Assembly: GCA_000750105.3 (NCBI GenBank)
Contig: JPHH03000028.1
Coordinates: 248,001-312,000, forward strand
Length of the DNA stretch: 64,000 nt
Origin: Tolypocladium sp. Sup5 PDA-1
Taxonomy: Eukaryota; Ascomycota; Sordariomycetes; Hypocreales; Ophiocordycipitaceae
Direction: 5' to 3'
Of this stretch, positions 45,740 through 57,606 are shown in pieces (positions within the stretch are counted from its first letter, which is position 1; the number at the start of each line of letters is the position of its first letter). Under the pieces are notes generated by a model, which did no database searches, was not told where the DNA came from, and saw only the letters and a list, made by a program, of their open reading frames with translations. Made by a program: the position numbers and the translations under genes.

Positions 45740-45915
45740 GCCAACAAGGCACCAGGGCCGACGAGCCAACGAGCAAGCCACCCAAAGTAGGTAGTCGGCG
45801 AGCTAATGAACCAGCAATCCAACGAGGCTGCCATCTAACAATCCAACGAGCAAACAGGCGAAGGTGCTAACGAGCCAACGGTCCAGCGAGCCAGCGCACT
45901 AACGCTGGCCAACGA
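45740..45915. repeat. CCAACGAGC-type degenerate short repeat
   Basis: More than ten imperfect copies of GCCAACGAGC, CCAACGAGG or CCAGCGAGC occur over about 175 bp, for example CGAGCCAACGAGCAAGCCA and CGAGCCAGCGCACTAACG. Units are about 8-12 bp. It lies about 240 bp upstream of the terpene-cyclase-like ATG, in its promoter region. Confidence 0.55.
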
Positions 45916-46484
45916 TCTGTGTAATAGCTTTAGTACCAAGTACGGACTACGGAGTACTAAAAGAAACAAACAGCTAGTTGAATAAGGAAGAACGAGCACA
46001 ATAAGACCAAGAGCAACGAAGGGTTATATAATGAGAAAGGCAGAGTCTGCCGAACCGCGTCAAGAAAATTAATGTGTTCGTTGCCAGGGACGAGGGCTGG
46101 TTGCCTCTGTATCTGCATTGTAGTCTATGGAGGCTACGGGCCTTTCCATGTATCCATCATCCCATCGTGCGAAAGTCTGGGTTTATGGGGCTACGCACTC
46201 TAATGCGTATTCTGGCTTGCTCGCCTTGCGCGGCTCGTCATTGACACATGTCGATTCGTCTTGCTCTTGGTAAAATAAAAATAAAAAAGGCAATAACCTC
46301 ATCGTCACCCAGCCCCAGGAGACTTTGGTATGCTGCCGTCCCTCTCATTGCCCGCAAAGCCAGGTGTACGCCGTTCTGTCGACTGACAGGACACTGGATA
46401 TTTACAACAACGCCGTGCATGCTCGAAACGGTGGCGCAGCAGAGAAATTTCTGCTATAAAAATGTTCCTATGACCTATTCCGCC

Positions 46485-48301
46485 TTAGATGTACGTCGGT
46501 GGCCCTTCTCCTTCTGTCTCCTTGACGAGTCCCACTCGCTCCTCCTCGGACGGCTCCGTGTTCCGCCGAAAGACTCTCTGGAAGGAGAATTGGCGACGGG
46601 CCGAGTGCGGCGGCGGCGTTGGGGCGAGGCTCTGAGCCTTGCCACCGGATGCGCCGTAGTACTCTGTGTCTTGGTCGTGCAAGGCATGTGCAGGAGTGTG
46701 CCCGCGAAACGAGCCGGGCTCATCATTTAACCTTTGCCGGGGCACAATGATCTCGGTAAGGGGTACGGGGTGCATGGGACTTCGCGCCTGCGCCTGGTCC
46801 ACATGATAGTCGTCTCCGGATCCTGGCCTCGTGGCCTCGGTGCGTGATCGCCCCCGCGTGACACCTGTTATACTTGGAAAGATGCCGCTGCGTGGGGTTT
46901 CCTCGAGCTCTTCCGCCGAGGGGAAGTGTGACATGCCCAGGGGCGGATGAGGGCTGCGAGCAGTAGGCGAGCTGGGCGTCGGAGTGGTCGCAGAGCGTGT
47001 GCGCATGCTCGATGCCATCGTCTTCCGCCGCCTCAAGCCGTCCCACTCATACTGCGGGTGCCCGTCCTCGCTGATGGGCTCCATGGTCTCGGCCATCTTC
47101 TCCTCACGCAGGCGCTTCAGTTCCTCCGTCTCCATCCTCTGTCGGGCCTGGGAGATGCGTCGCATGATGGCAGCAGTTCCACGGATTGCGTCGGCTTTTG
47201 GCTCCGTCTCTGGCTGCTCTTGCTCGGCAATGGTTTGGATCTGATCCAGATCGCCGTTGAAGACAGCCGTGTCCGGGACGTCCTTGGCAGACTTGGAGAG
47301 CTGCAAGAGCACGACGCCCGAGCAGATGGTGAGGAAGCCCATGACGACGGTGACAATGGACGTTGGCGTGCCCTTGAAGCCGCGAAACAGGATGGTGGAC
47401 GTTATTATGGTCGTGCTGGTAAAGTACACGTAGTAGGTGGGGGTGACGACGGCGGCGTTGTAGATGTTGAGGGCTTTCTGTCGACGGAGTCAGTACCATG
47501 GCGCGGTGACAAGCCGACGGGCGATGGGGGTTTGGGGGAGTTTCTGACATTGAGGAAGATAATCTCGGTGAGCAGCGTGCCAATGACAAAGACAAAGAGG
47601 ACCCATAGGAACCACTCCTTGTACTGTGGCTTGCCCCCGATCCAGGCAATGATTGCGGCACCCAGACCTTGGGTCGAGACGACGCTCAGCCCTCCGATCC
47701 AGCTGCAAATGGAAATGTACACCAGCATGTTCTTGTTGCCCCACCTCGGGCCGGCGTAGAAGGCGGTGGCTGCGGAGCCGACGAGGATGACGCCGGCGTA
47801 GGAGAGGAAGCCGGGCGCGATGAAGAACCTTTGCATGTCTTGTATGTCGGCGACGGACGACTCCTGGGGCGCATTCATGACGATGACGACGGAGCCGACG
47901 ATGCAGAGGAAGCAGGAGACCTTGCCCACCATGCTGAGGCGCTCCTTGAGGAAGATGGCGGAGAGGACGGTGGTGATGACGACGGAGAGGGCGCCGAGGG
48001 GCGTGACGAGGATGGCGTCGGTGAAGGCGTAGGCGACAAAGTTGCAGATCTCGCCGACGATCATGAGCGTCATTCCGGACCACCAGAAGGCATTCTTCAG
48101 GTAGCCGTAGCCCTCCCCCGCGACCTCGTTGTACTTCGCGTTGGCCCTCAGCAGCCCGACCTTCTTGAGCACAAACGACGTTCCAATAAAGGCGCCGGAT
48201 CCGACCGCAAGGCCGATGCCGATGGCCTTGTAGTACGGCGGCCGCTCACTGCCTGCGCCGCCGGGCACGATGCCGCGACTGGCAAGGGCTTGGAGCTCCA
48301 T
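46485..48301 (-). CDS. NIPA-type magnesium transporter (DUF803), 581 aa
   Basis: The gene has two exons: 48301-47549 and 47477-46485. The intron starts GTCAGA and ends GACAG; the join gives EIIFLNKALNIYNAA, continuing a membrane helix. The start MELQALASRG is the first ATG of the frame. The N-terminal 300 residues hold about nine membrane helices with family segments GAFIGTSFVLKKVGL, TPLGALSVVITTVLSA, KERLSMVGK and TPTYYVYFTSTTI. The last 250 residues are a cytosolic, Ser/Pro/Arg-rich, probably disordered tail (SARRQFSFQRVFRRNTEPSE near the end) typical of filamentous fungal members. The family carries Mg2+ across plasma or endosomal membranes. Its promoter region is shared, at a distance of 2.9 kb, with the divergent desaturase gene. 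Confidence 0.9.
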
Positions 48302-51196
48302 CCGGGGTGGCTGAACGCCGTCTCGTCGCTCGGGCAGGACGTGCGTTGTCGAGTGCGTGCTGCGCAAGGTAGGTACTCGGTATTCGCACACCGGTGGGAG
48401 CAAGCGAGTCGGCCGGGGGCGCGCAAGGTCTGAGTGTGACGAGTATTATCGTCGAGGCAGCATTGTTGACGCTCGGGACAGATGCGCAATTCGCTTCGCG
48501 AGACGGCGGTTGATGTGTGATGGCAGGACGTGCAGCCGTTGCTACATCATCGGGGACGTTGCCGCTGGCGAGGGCGCCCCGTCGTCGAGGCGGGCCGAGA
48601 GTCGAGGAGTCTTGGAGCAGCGTTGCGTTTGTACGGGGTAAAATGGTAAAGCAGCAGGGCGGGATAAGAATAGAAACGAAGACGCTATGCCACGGCTCGT
48701 CCGACCTTGGGAAGAGACGGCAAAACCGGAAAACGTGCTGGACGATTCGTGTTCGTAAACGCCTGGGCCAGCGGCTGCGGCTGTTTCAATGTGGCAAGGG
48801 GGTGCTCCGGGCGCTTGGCAACGCGGCGGCTCCGCCGTCGAATCGTTGAGCTGGTTTAGTGGTCCACCAAACCGGGTCGGATGCTTCCTTGTTCTGCACA
48901 GCCATCGTCGTCATCATCGTCCTTGGTGGCCTCCTGAGCTTTGGGGGTCGCTTGGATTCGCTTTGCTTTGCCGGATCCCACGCCCTGCGCTCTTTGAATG
49001 CGGACTTGACATCAGGGCATCCAGATGAATTGCACGCCCATGTGCCCCGTAGTCGAGACGGATGCCGTCTCAAAAGGACGCTTCTTGTTTCGTCGTTGCG
49101 TCGACGCGCATGTTATTGTGGCCACATCCGGCCTCCCGGTGCAAAACACCAGGAATACCATCAACAATTAGCATAAATTTACCCATATACCCAAGTGCCT
49201 GCTTTTCAAATGCCGTACACACTCTGGACGCTGTGGAAGAATTGAAGTATTGGAAGTCTGATGCACACATCGACGCCGTCTCTTCATCCATACCTACCCT
49301 ATACCGCGACGAAACTTGGCTGCGGCTGGATGCAAAGGCTCTACGAAGTAATTACGAAGTAACGAATACTGTACCGAACCAAGACTCTCTCGATTTGACA
49401 AAGTCAAAGGTGGCATCGCTTCGCAGGGTAAACACAGGTCGCCCGGCTGCGCCCACTTGAGCACAGCCTCAATGCAGCCCGTATCTGTATGGCTTTGTTG
49501 GTTCTTCGAACCCCAGGCATTGTCCTGGTATTCTTTGGTATTACTAACTGTGGCTGGTGTCTTTGACGGGGCGCGTGACAACCTGTACAAAAGCGTCCGT
49601 GCGGCCGTCGACCATCACCCAACGATATCCCTCACTGCTTTCACCACCCACCAACACAATGGGACAGACGGAGGGGTGCCCCGAGTCTCGCGAGGCTGTT
49701 GGGTTAAGAGACGTGCTCATCCTCTGCAGTGCGAAGTGCACCGGCTCGACGGACAAAAACCCCGACGAACAAACACTCCGACGCTGGCGCAGGGTTCAGG
49801 GGTCCGTTGAAGACGGTCTGCATGATACAACTCACCGAGGACCCAAGCTCTGCGCCGCCATTGCGGGAGCCTTACGGAGTGTTGGCGCGTTGGTGACGCC
49901 TGGCCGAGTCTTTCCTACCTATTGAGACTATGCAGTCATGCACACCCCATTTCAAATACTTTACGGCAGAGAGAGCGGCAGAGAGACAGAGACACTCGGC
50001 TGTCTGACTCGTTCTCGACCAACCCACCGACCGCGTCGCTCGTTGGTGACAGCACGAATTAACCTGCCCGCTAGCTCCATACGCTCTCGCCCCCCGCTGG
50101 CCATCTTTATGGTCGCCGTCTTTCCGATGGACTCGGCCAAACTCCCAATCTCGGGCCCCCTGCCGGCCGGCAGCACTGTGTCTGGTGTCGCACCCACGAG
50201 AAACGCGTTCATGGGACTGCTGACTAAGAGGTCTGGTATCGCGACTTTCTTTGCTGGTATGCCTCGGGACTCGTTATCTACTACTGGCCTAATGAGCTAC
50301 CGACAAGTCACGGACCAGATCAGTACTCGCCAGAGATTCCCCGTCCTGCCTGAGGCAATTTAAGTCAGTCATCAACGTAGTATGTGGCAGCCATCGGCCT
50401 CATTGCCCATACGAAGAGCCAGAGAACCACCTGAGCCACAGGTGCTAGTGATACACACGTGCCATGTCAGCTTGTGTTGGTCGCTAGAGCTGCCACCACA
50501 CTCGTTGGAGCCTTTGGTCTCACGCGGAACGGAAGTCGAAGCGGCCAACAAGGCACCACTGGCAAAGTTATGCATTGTGGAGGCCTAGTCAAAAGTAAGC
50601 AAGACGGAACTGCAGAGTTGGGCAAGGGCCCGAGATACAAAACGTGGGGAAGCAGACTTGCACTGTCTAGAACTCGTCAAGGGCACATAGAGAGGCCTTT
50701 ATTAGATGCCTTAGCGAGGGCATGACGACCTCGCAGCGCGGAGCAGAGAAGTCGATGGTTGATATGCATGAAACTTGGTTGACAAATCGCCACCAGCTGC
50801 ATGCATCGTCGGTAGACACACTGACACACGTTGAACAGGTTTACTCCACATGCGTACGGAGTACATGAGTCGCTGAACAATAGCCTTTGTTGGTTGTCAA
50901 TAATGTATATTGCGATGCTAGCGGCATTAACCCCCAGTGTTTTTCTTTGTCCTTGCCCACTGAATGGACCGACCGATCCGTTGTCTCGGATCCCATCTGC
51001 CTAAACTTATTGGACGCTTCCCGGTTTCTGCCTTTTCAACTCATCACCTGTCACCTCGACCCCCTGCTTCCCTGATCCGATTGCATCTTTCCGCGCATAT
51101 AGTTGCTGTCGAATGGCACAAACGCACCTCGGGGGCCAAACTTTCACTTCGCCAAAGTCATCTACTCCTTGGAACATCGCAGCGTAGAAGCCGGCC
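48302..51196. other. Long divergent intergenic region
   Basis: About 2.9 kb between the Mg2+ transporter and the desaturase. The first 550 bp are GC-rich promoter-like sequence. Short open frames at 49062-49460, 49557-49925 and 49938-50363 have no motifs or splice support. No RNA gene or repeat recognised. Confidence 0.45.
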
Positions 51197-52803
51197 ATGA
51201 CTACGACAACGACGGACGACTGTCACTATGTGCCGGAGACACACCATTTGGAGGTGGTCACTCCAGGGGTGAGATGTTTCTCTGCACTGCCATCTTCATC
51301 CAGACGACTAATTCTAGCTTCAGTATGTAGAAGGACACGTAGGCATTGCGCAACTGCGCAAGGCCATTCCAAGTTACTGCTTTAAGCCGTCAACCGTTCG
51401 GTCCATATTCTTCTTCCTGAGGGACATCCTGTTCATGGCCACTTCGCTGGCAGCAACACTATACCTCGAAAGGCGAATCGACAATCGCCTTGCTAAACTC
51501 GTCTTATGCGCTGGCGTCTACCCTTTTGTCGTTGGTCTACCTGCGACAGGCTTCTGGGTTTTGGGACATGAGGCTGGCCACGGCTCTTTCTCCCGGAACC
51601 GCGTCGTCGGAGACCTTTTTGGCTTCATATCTCACTCCTTTCTCCTGTCGCCCTTCTTCAGCTGGAGATCGACACACTCGAGACATCACGTCTACGCCAA
51701 TCACCTGTCAAAGGTAAAACTCTTGATGCTATGCACCCTTTAGTCGGGACAAGAGCACTCACAGAAACGGCATTAGGATCACAACTACGTCCCGCTCCAG
51801 AAACATGAGTACGTTGAGCTGTTCAAGGGCAAGCTCGACTTTCACGAGGCAACAGAGGATGCACCTGCCGTACTTTTATTAAGAGTTGTACTCCAACAGG
51901 TTATAGGTTGGGTAAGACTCGCCCAGGCTCTTGCCAAGCAAACCCGGACTGACGCGCTTTTATAGCCGTGGTACTTGCTCACCAACATTACTGCTGCCGG
52001 TGAAGCTGTTGTTCGCCCCTCCAAAGGCTGGTGGAACAACAGTCACTTCGACCCGTGGGGGTCATTGTACCGTGCCGACGAGTTTTGGTCCATCGTCGCC
52101 TCAGATATTGGACTGATAGGCATGGGATACATTTTATACCAAGTTGCCAGCCTCTATGGCTGGTGGGCTGTCACTTGGGGGTATTTTCTGCCTCTCATGT
52201 GGGTGAACCATTACATCGGTAGGTGGCCCAAAACTGACATTGAACTTCGCAGTGGTCATGCTTACGGTCCCTCGCTCCAGTCATGATCACTTACCTTCAC
52301 CATACGTCGCCAAACTTGCCCAAGTTTTCACCAGAGTCATGGACGTTCCTTCGTGGCGCTCTGAGTACGGTTGATCGAGACCCAGGCTTCCTGCTGAGGC
52401 ATTTTATGCACCATATCGTCGATCTCCACGTCGTCCATCATCTGTTCCCGCGAATTCCGCATTATCATGCCCAGGAAGCCACTGATGCCATTCGTCCGCT
52501 GCTAGGGAAGTACTATCGCCAAGACAGTGGCTCTTGGTATGGTGCGCTCTATCGCAACTTTAGAGACTGCCAGTGGGTTGAGCCTTACCCCATAGCGAAA
52601 GAAAAGGGAAGAATCCCAAAGGTTCGTTTGTTCATATCAACTTCTCTCCACCCCCAATTCTACATCTTGGCTCGTGGCTAATTCTCGCTATGTTCTCACA
52701 GCGCCACCTCAGGGACAATGAGACTACGCAGGACGATGAGGCAGGCATATACTGGTATCGACCTGGAAGGATGCCTCGTCCCGCGATGACCATGCGAGGC
52801 TGA
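51197..52803 (+). CDS. Delta-12-type fatty acid desaturase, divergent (430 aa)
   Basis: The gene has six exons: 51197-51268, 51324-51713, 51777-51911, 51966-52218, 52281-52621 and 52702-52803. Joins restore VTPGYVEGHVG, HLSKDHNYVPLQKHEYVELF, VIGWPWYLLTN and NHYIVMITYLHHT. Three His boxes are present: HEAGH (106-110), HSRHH (142-146) and HVVHH (333-337). The first is normally HECGH in delta-12 enzymes; Ala replaces Cys. There are four membrane helices, and the protein acts in the ER membrane with cytochrome b5. The C-terminus has PHYHAQEATDAIRPLLG, as usual, and a short last exon ending RPAMTMRG. It should introduce a double bond in oleoyl or linoleoyl lipid. The changed box 1 and low overall likeness suggest a paralogue with special function (conjugase, acetylenase or secondary metabolism), not the housekeeping enzyme. 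Confidence 0.88.
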
Positions 52804-53811
52804 GCAATGGCATGCGTTGCCGTTGACGATACCTTACACACACTTCATTGCTGCTATATTTTGCTATCGAATAGAACTAGACTCTGCAAAGCAACGATAA
52901 GACAGCAACAATGTGATTAGTCTTGCAATGGCCTGGGCGCCGTGGCTAAGCACCGAGCCTCGTGACAGGTTCAACTATGGCGGAGACTCTTACCAGCGTC
53001 GGGCTTGGAACTGGAGAACGCCCGCTGACCATGCCCAAGGGGCGATGATTTTTACGAACCACGGTTGTCAGCCATGCGCGAACAGGGCCTGGCCTTTGTT
53101 ATTGGGTTATATTATACCGCAGCTGAATTTAGTAGCATCGGTTTGGTTGTCGTAGATCTCATGCCTCTGGGCGGCCACAGGACTCACATCTCCGTGTAGT
53201 ATAGGAGCACCTAGAATCTCGCATTATAAGAGCAAGAGGGCTAATATAACATTACATAGAGGTTAGGACTTTAGAACTTAGATATTATACTCGGAACTTT
53301 AAATTATATACTAGCGGCCCTTAAATCTTTCTCTTTTCCAAATTTATAACTATTTTATTTAAAGAGATAAATACACTTATAAGTTTACGTATTAATACTC
53401 TAATATATAGCGGGCGAATTACTATACGGCCTAATTATAGCTAGGGGATCCAGGTTACGTTCGCTCAAAGGACCAGACAAGGAGCTTATGAGTGTAATAA
53501 ATCTAAGCAAGAAACTCTGTAAGCTAAAGTTGTTTATCTGAAACATGCAACCAAACCCGCCTTGACGAGAGCAGGGAGATCAGTATGGAGACGTTGCTAA
53601 AGCCCTACGGAGCGGCCTAAGGCAGACACTGGCGCTATTGGAGGTCGATAAGCAACATCATTATTCTTCCTCCCGTCTACCGTCTATTTATGGTTCCGTC
53701 ATGACTACGAAGTACGTACACGTAATGAACCTTGCTCGCAGACGGGTTGCCGATGCAGTTGTCTCAGGGTTTCACCCTGCGTTTGGGATGCAGGGGGGCC
53801 TGGGACCTCGT
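52804..53811. other. Convergent intergenic region with a RIP-like patch
   Basis: Positions 53200-53460 are strongly A+T- and TA-rich with no open frame, like the RIP block at the left end; this is probably a small repeat relic. An 80-codon frame at 52916-53155 has no recognisable motif. Confidence 0.45.
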
Positions 53812-55368
53812 CTACACATGTCTTATGACGGCAATATTTCTTTCTCCGCTGGATTGACCGGTGGCCACTCCGCCCTTGTCGTTATTTCCAAGAGCCAACG
53901 TCTCCAACGCTGCGTCATCGTCGCTATCTTGCAAGGCGACACCAGACTTGGGTGTCTCGACGGGAACGTGATCCCTGACTGCCAACCAAGTTGGAAACGC
54001 GGAAACGCCTGCGTAAGAGGGTAAGTACTTGTCCAGGTTGCAACAAAGCGGGGTGAAGAAAGTCCTACCAAGAAGTATAGTATTGACAGCCAGAGGTACC
54101 CTACCACCGTGCCATGTCTTGGTGTTCAAGCCGAAGCTGATGGCCTGTGCGAAACTCTCCTGACCTCGGAGAATGCCAGAGAATCGGCTCAACTCAGAAA
54201 TATTATCCGTCTTCGTGGCCAAGAGGTAGTACAGCCAGTTTTGCAGAGACTGCCGAGCAAAGTCCCAAAGTAGAAGCACGAAGAAGCCTTCAACGAAGCC
54301 AGCATCCTCCCAATCCCAGGCCGGAGGATTGGCTGTGTACTTCTCTTGAATGACCCAGCCATAGACCCAGGCGATGACGTGCCACACGACGACATACCAG
54401 AACCCGATCTCGATACGTCGCTTCACTTTCAGGGCCTTGTAGTCGAGCAGCGTGCTCATCAACTGCGACGAGAGCAGAGTTCCGAAGTTGCTGACGAAGC
54501 CAATTAGCGCCCGGGCGCGAACGCCAAAGTAGTAAGTCTGGAAATTGCCGTTGTACTGGTTGAAGTAGGAAGCCCAAAAGACAGGAAGCAGCAGCAGGAT
54601 ATCTCTCCTCATGCTCGCCGCCCACAGGGCTTTGAACTCTGCCTTGAGGCTCTTCTCTGCTCTGACAATGACCTTGCTGCCATCCCGCCGTAGCACCTTT
54701 TCCGGCGGAGACAACAAGAGCGCAACCGGGGCAGCGAGGCATTGAAGGGCGATGAAGACAAGATATGTCTGGGCATTGACCTTGCCCTTCTTCTTGGCCT
54801 CTGCGCTATGATTCAAGGCCAGGACGACGACACCACCCAGCAAAGGTCCACCCGTGCGGAACCAGAGCCAAATGTTCATGTACTTGCCTCTCTTGTCGGG
54901 TTCGGGGTATCCAAGCGCCACGGCGCCTTCAGATGCCCAAAAGAGACCAGCAGAGATGCCGCAGGCGGCGGCGCCGACAAGAACGAGCCACACATTGCCA
55001 TACCGGTTATTCGTATAAAGCCCAGCAGAGTAGATGGGGTAGCCCACGGCGCCGAGAAAAAGGGTCCAGTCCAGGCCGATGCGGTTCGAGATCGGACCGC
55101 CGAATAGACACAGGAAGCCCATCAGGCCGAAAACGAGGGCGTTGGCGGCATTGACAAGGTAAGGTTCCTGGGCGCCACCGGCACCGAGGGCGTTCATGGC
55201 GTTCCAGAGCCCGGGAGCCAGGAACCCGACAATACCAATCACAAAGGCGTTGAATAGAGTTGTGCGGTGCCATGTACGCTTGGCTGACTGCGGGCTGGCA
55301 ATGGTCGAAACAGGCGAGGCATCGCGAGACTCTCTCCCCACCGGAGACAAGGTTGTCGGGTTTGCCAT
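53812..55368 (-). CDS. UNC93-like MFS transporter (498 aa)
   Basis: The gene has two exons: 55368-54069 and 54008-53812. The 60-bp intron (GTAGGA...ACGCAG) is a multiple of three without stops, so an unspliced reading stays open and would insert 20 residues. Splicing gives VNTILLGVSAFPTWLAVRDH, the usual family end, so I favour removal. The start is MANPTTLSP (55368); upstream in-frame codons are not ATG. The protein has about 11-12 membrane segments. Family segments include LFNAFVIGIVGFLAPGLWNA, FWASEGAVALGYPEPDKRGK and FWASYFNQYNGNFQTYYF. The tail is cytosolic and acidic. It belongs to the UNC-93/DUF895 branch of the MFS; substrates in fungi are poorly known. It converges with the desaturase gene. 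Confidence 0.88.
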   Translation of the reverse strand: MANPTTLSPVGRESRDASPVSTIASPQSAKRTWHRTTLFNAFVIGIVGFLAPGLWNAMNALGAGGAQEPYLVNAANALVFGLMGFLCLFGGPISNRIGLDWTLFLGAVGYPIYSAGLYTNNRYGNVWLVLVGAAACGISAGLFWASEGAVALGYPEPDKRGKYMNIWLWFRTGGPLLGGVVVLALNHSAEAKKKGKVNAQTYLVFIALQCLAAPVALLLSPPEKVLRRDGSKVIVRAEKSLKAEFKALWAASMRRDILLLLPVFWASYFNQYNGNFQTYYFGVRARALIGFVSNFGTLLSSQLMSTLLDYKALKVKRRIEIGFWYVVVWHVIAWVYGWVIQEKYTANPPAWDWEDAGFVEGFFVLLLWDFARQSLQNWLYYLLATKTDNISELSRFSGILRGQESFAQAISFGLNTKTWHGGRVPLAVNTILLGRTFFTPLCCNLDKYLPSYAGVSAFPTWLAVRDHVPVETPKSGVALQDSDDDAALETLALGNNDKGGVATGQSSGERNIAVIRHV

Positions 55369-56072
55369 TCTTGTGTACAGGGCCAATGTGAGACAGAACC
55401 TGAAGTCAATACAGAGGCAGCTGCAGTTCCAAACTCAAACTACAGAAGAACGAGTTCGCGTTTAAATGCCCTTCTTGCAAGTTCTGATTTCGTGTTTCCA
55501 TAGGTGACCCACTAGAGTACATCATCGTCTAGAAAATGGCGACATGCTCGAATTGCGATTAGATTCCCCATTACATTCACTAGAGCCATGAAGCCCCATA
55601 AAAGCTCTTTGTGTTGACCCGAAACCCACCGAAACGAACCGACCGCATTATGGCAGTTTCTGAGGTTTATCGCAGAGGACGGCCGTGGCTTGCGGCATCC
55701 GGAGGGTTGAGCCTGGCTATTTCGTACGTGGGCTATGTCCCGGTGACGGTTGCCAAGACTCACGAGCAAATTAATGTTGGAAGACCACGGGACCGAACCA
55801 CTGGCCGGCCGCCACAACCGTGATGATAGCGACGGAATGGTATGAAGAGATCAATCGGATTAAAAGCAATGTAAGCACGTGTAAACAAAACTCCCCGCAA
55901 ACAATCTTTCGCGCATCACCGGCACCATCAGAAACTGCCCCTGAGCCAGCCGTCTAAACGGCGACTTGGCATCAAACAGTACGAGGCAATGGCTTAATCT
56001 AAGGAGCCTTGAGCTAACTCTTGGGCCAATGCTCACATGGCCGCCTTCGTGCGACTAGCCGTGACCGTAGCG
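55369..56072. other. Intergenic region
   Basis: Promoter of the UNC93-like gene and 3' flank of the receptor-like gene. Nothing else seen. Confidence 0.5.
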
Positions 56073-57606
56073 CTATTCGCGGCGCTGTTGGCCCGTTGGC
56101 ACTTGGTTCCGCTCAACGTTCAGCCGTCGGCTTTCGTGTGTGACTTCAACGTCGACTTGTTTGTGAATATTGCTCTTGGTAGACTGGGAACCAGAGCCAG
56201 GCTCACGCCAGTCTTTGAGATCTTGCATCCTGATATCATCCATCATCCTCTCTTCGCTCTCACTAAATGTCACGTTGGTGAGGGGGTTTACCGTGGGAGG
56301 ACCGCGGCCACGCCGAGTCTGCCTGTTCCCTCCCCCACCACCAAAAGTTCGAAAGTCAGTTGGCGTTCTCTCTTGCTTTTGACTCGAGCGGAGCGAGGAT
56401 ATAGAGCCAAATGCCGTCGTAAACCAGTGCTTTAGTAGGGGGAAAATCATGGGAAGGTTGGTCGTGACCATGGCGACAAATGTCTCCCGGACGGCCCATG
56501 AGCCGGCAAGTAGTGCGCCGTTGATAGGATCCTATAACGCCTGACATTAGAGTGCTATACTGGGATCATGCTCAATGGGACAAGACTCACAGTAACAATA
56601 AGGATACACCGAAGAGTGGCGCAGACGACGACAAACAACCCGCCACTGAATAACATGATGAGGCCTATTTTCTTCCAAGGCCGGAGAGTTGCTTTCCACA
56701 GCATGGGGATCGGAATGGATATGAGATATAAGTCGGTAGAGACGTTGAAGGCGAAGTAAACCCAAATGACCTGGTTTGACACGGCAGGCTGGCACACATC
56801 TATCACCGCAACAGTCAGCACAACATGGTTTATAATGGCATGGTGGACAATACTGACTGCCAGGATCTGGGTTGATCTGCCAGTAGTTGTGGAAGGGACG
56901 GCATGCAAGAAAGAGGTTTGCCATCACGGTAACGTAACTCGCAATCAGGAGACCAAAGCCGATGTAGATGCGGATCAGATAGTGTCTATTAAGACCGGCC
57001 TGTTCTTTGAGTAAGTAATCAATTCTCGGAGCGCCCACTGTCAGGTGGCGGCTCATACCGTTAACCGAATGTAGAAGACCAGCAGAGATCCCTTGAGCGC
57101 CCAAAGCAACGTCGAATAGCTGGACCACCCAGCGAGCTGGATTTTGGAGCCAACCACCCTGCGCCGAGTAGAACAGACGTCTGTTAGGGCAAGTCTGCAC
57201 CGGAATGCTGAAAGAAGCCATTGAACGTACCTCAGATGGTACTCCTCGCTGTCGGGGGACAGCGCAGATCGCTCGGCGTCCGTCATGCCATTGTTAGCCA
57301 AACCATGGGCTACATTGCCGACAGAGTATGCAAGTCCCGTCTCCATGGCGTAGAACATCTTAATAGACCTTGTTAGTGGCTATTGGCGACAACTGGTGTA
57401 TCTGGGCAACCGACCGCTCCAACCCATACTAGATAGTCGTCTGCCCTGAGGCCCCCGAAGCCCACGGACCTTACTCGGGAGTACGTCCTGAGTAGCGTGA
57501 CGACGAGGCCAATCGCGAGAAGCGTCCATGCCTCGGTTGCAAACTTTTGGAACGCCACCTGGGCGGCCTCGGTCGTCGGGTCGCTGGCTGGAGAACCAGC
57601 AGCCAT
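56073..57606 (-). CDS. Fungal-rhodopsin-type seven-helix membrane protein (409 aa)
   Basis: The gene has six exons: 57606-57415, 57358-57231, 57158-57059, 56999-56858, 56799-56591 and 56531-56073. All joins keep frame: WVGAMFYAMETGLAYSVG, YHLRVVGSKIQLAGW, IRLTAGLNRHYLIRIYIG, PDPGNVCQPAVSNQVIW and LIVTDPINGALLAGSWAV. Seven hydrophobic segments occupy about residues 25-270. Family marks are GLRADDYLVW after helix 1, LFLACRPFHNYWQINPDPG before helix 5 and FAFNVSTDLYLISIPIPMLW. The cytosolic tail (about 110 residues) is Gly/Arg/Ser-rich. These proteins (PF20684 type, related to PTH11-like receptors by fold) are thought to sense host or chemical cues, but retinal or G-protein coupling is unproven. 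It diverges from the flavin monooxygenase gene (966 bp apart). Confidence 0.88.

Noticed and set aside
49938..50363. 141-codon plus-strand frame
   Set aside because: No domain, no signal peptide, ordinary intergenic composition, and both strands are similarly open.
52916..53155. 80-codon frame after the desaturase gene
   Set aside because: No recognisable motif and it runs into the RIP-like patch.
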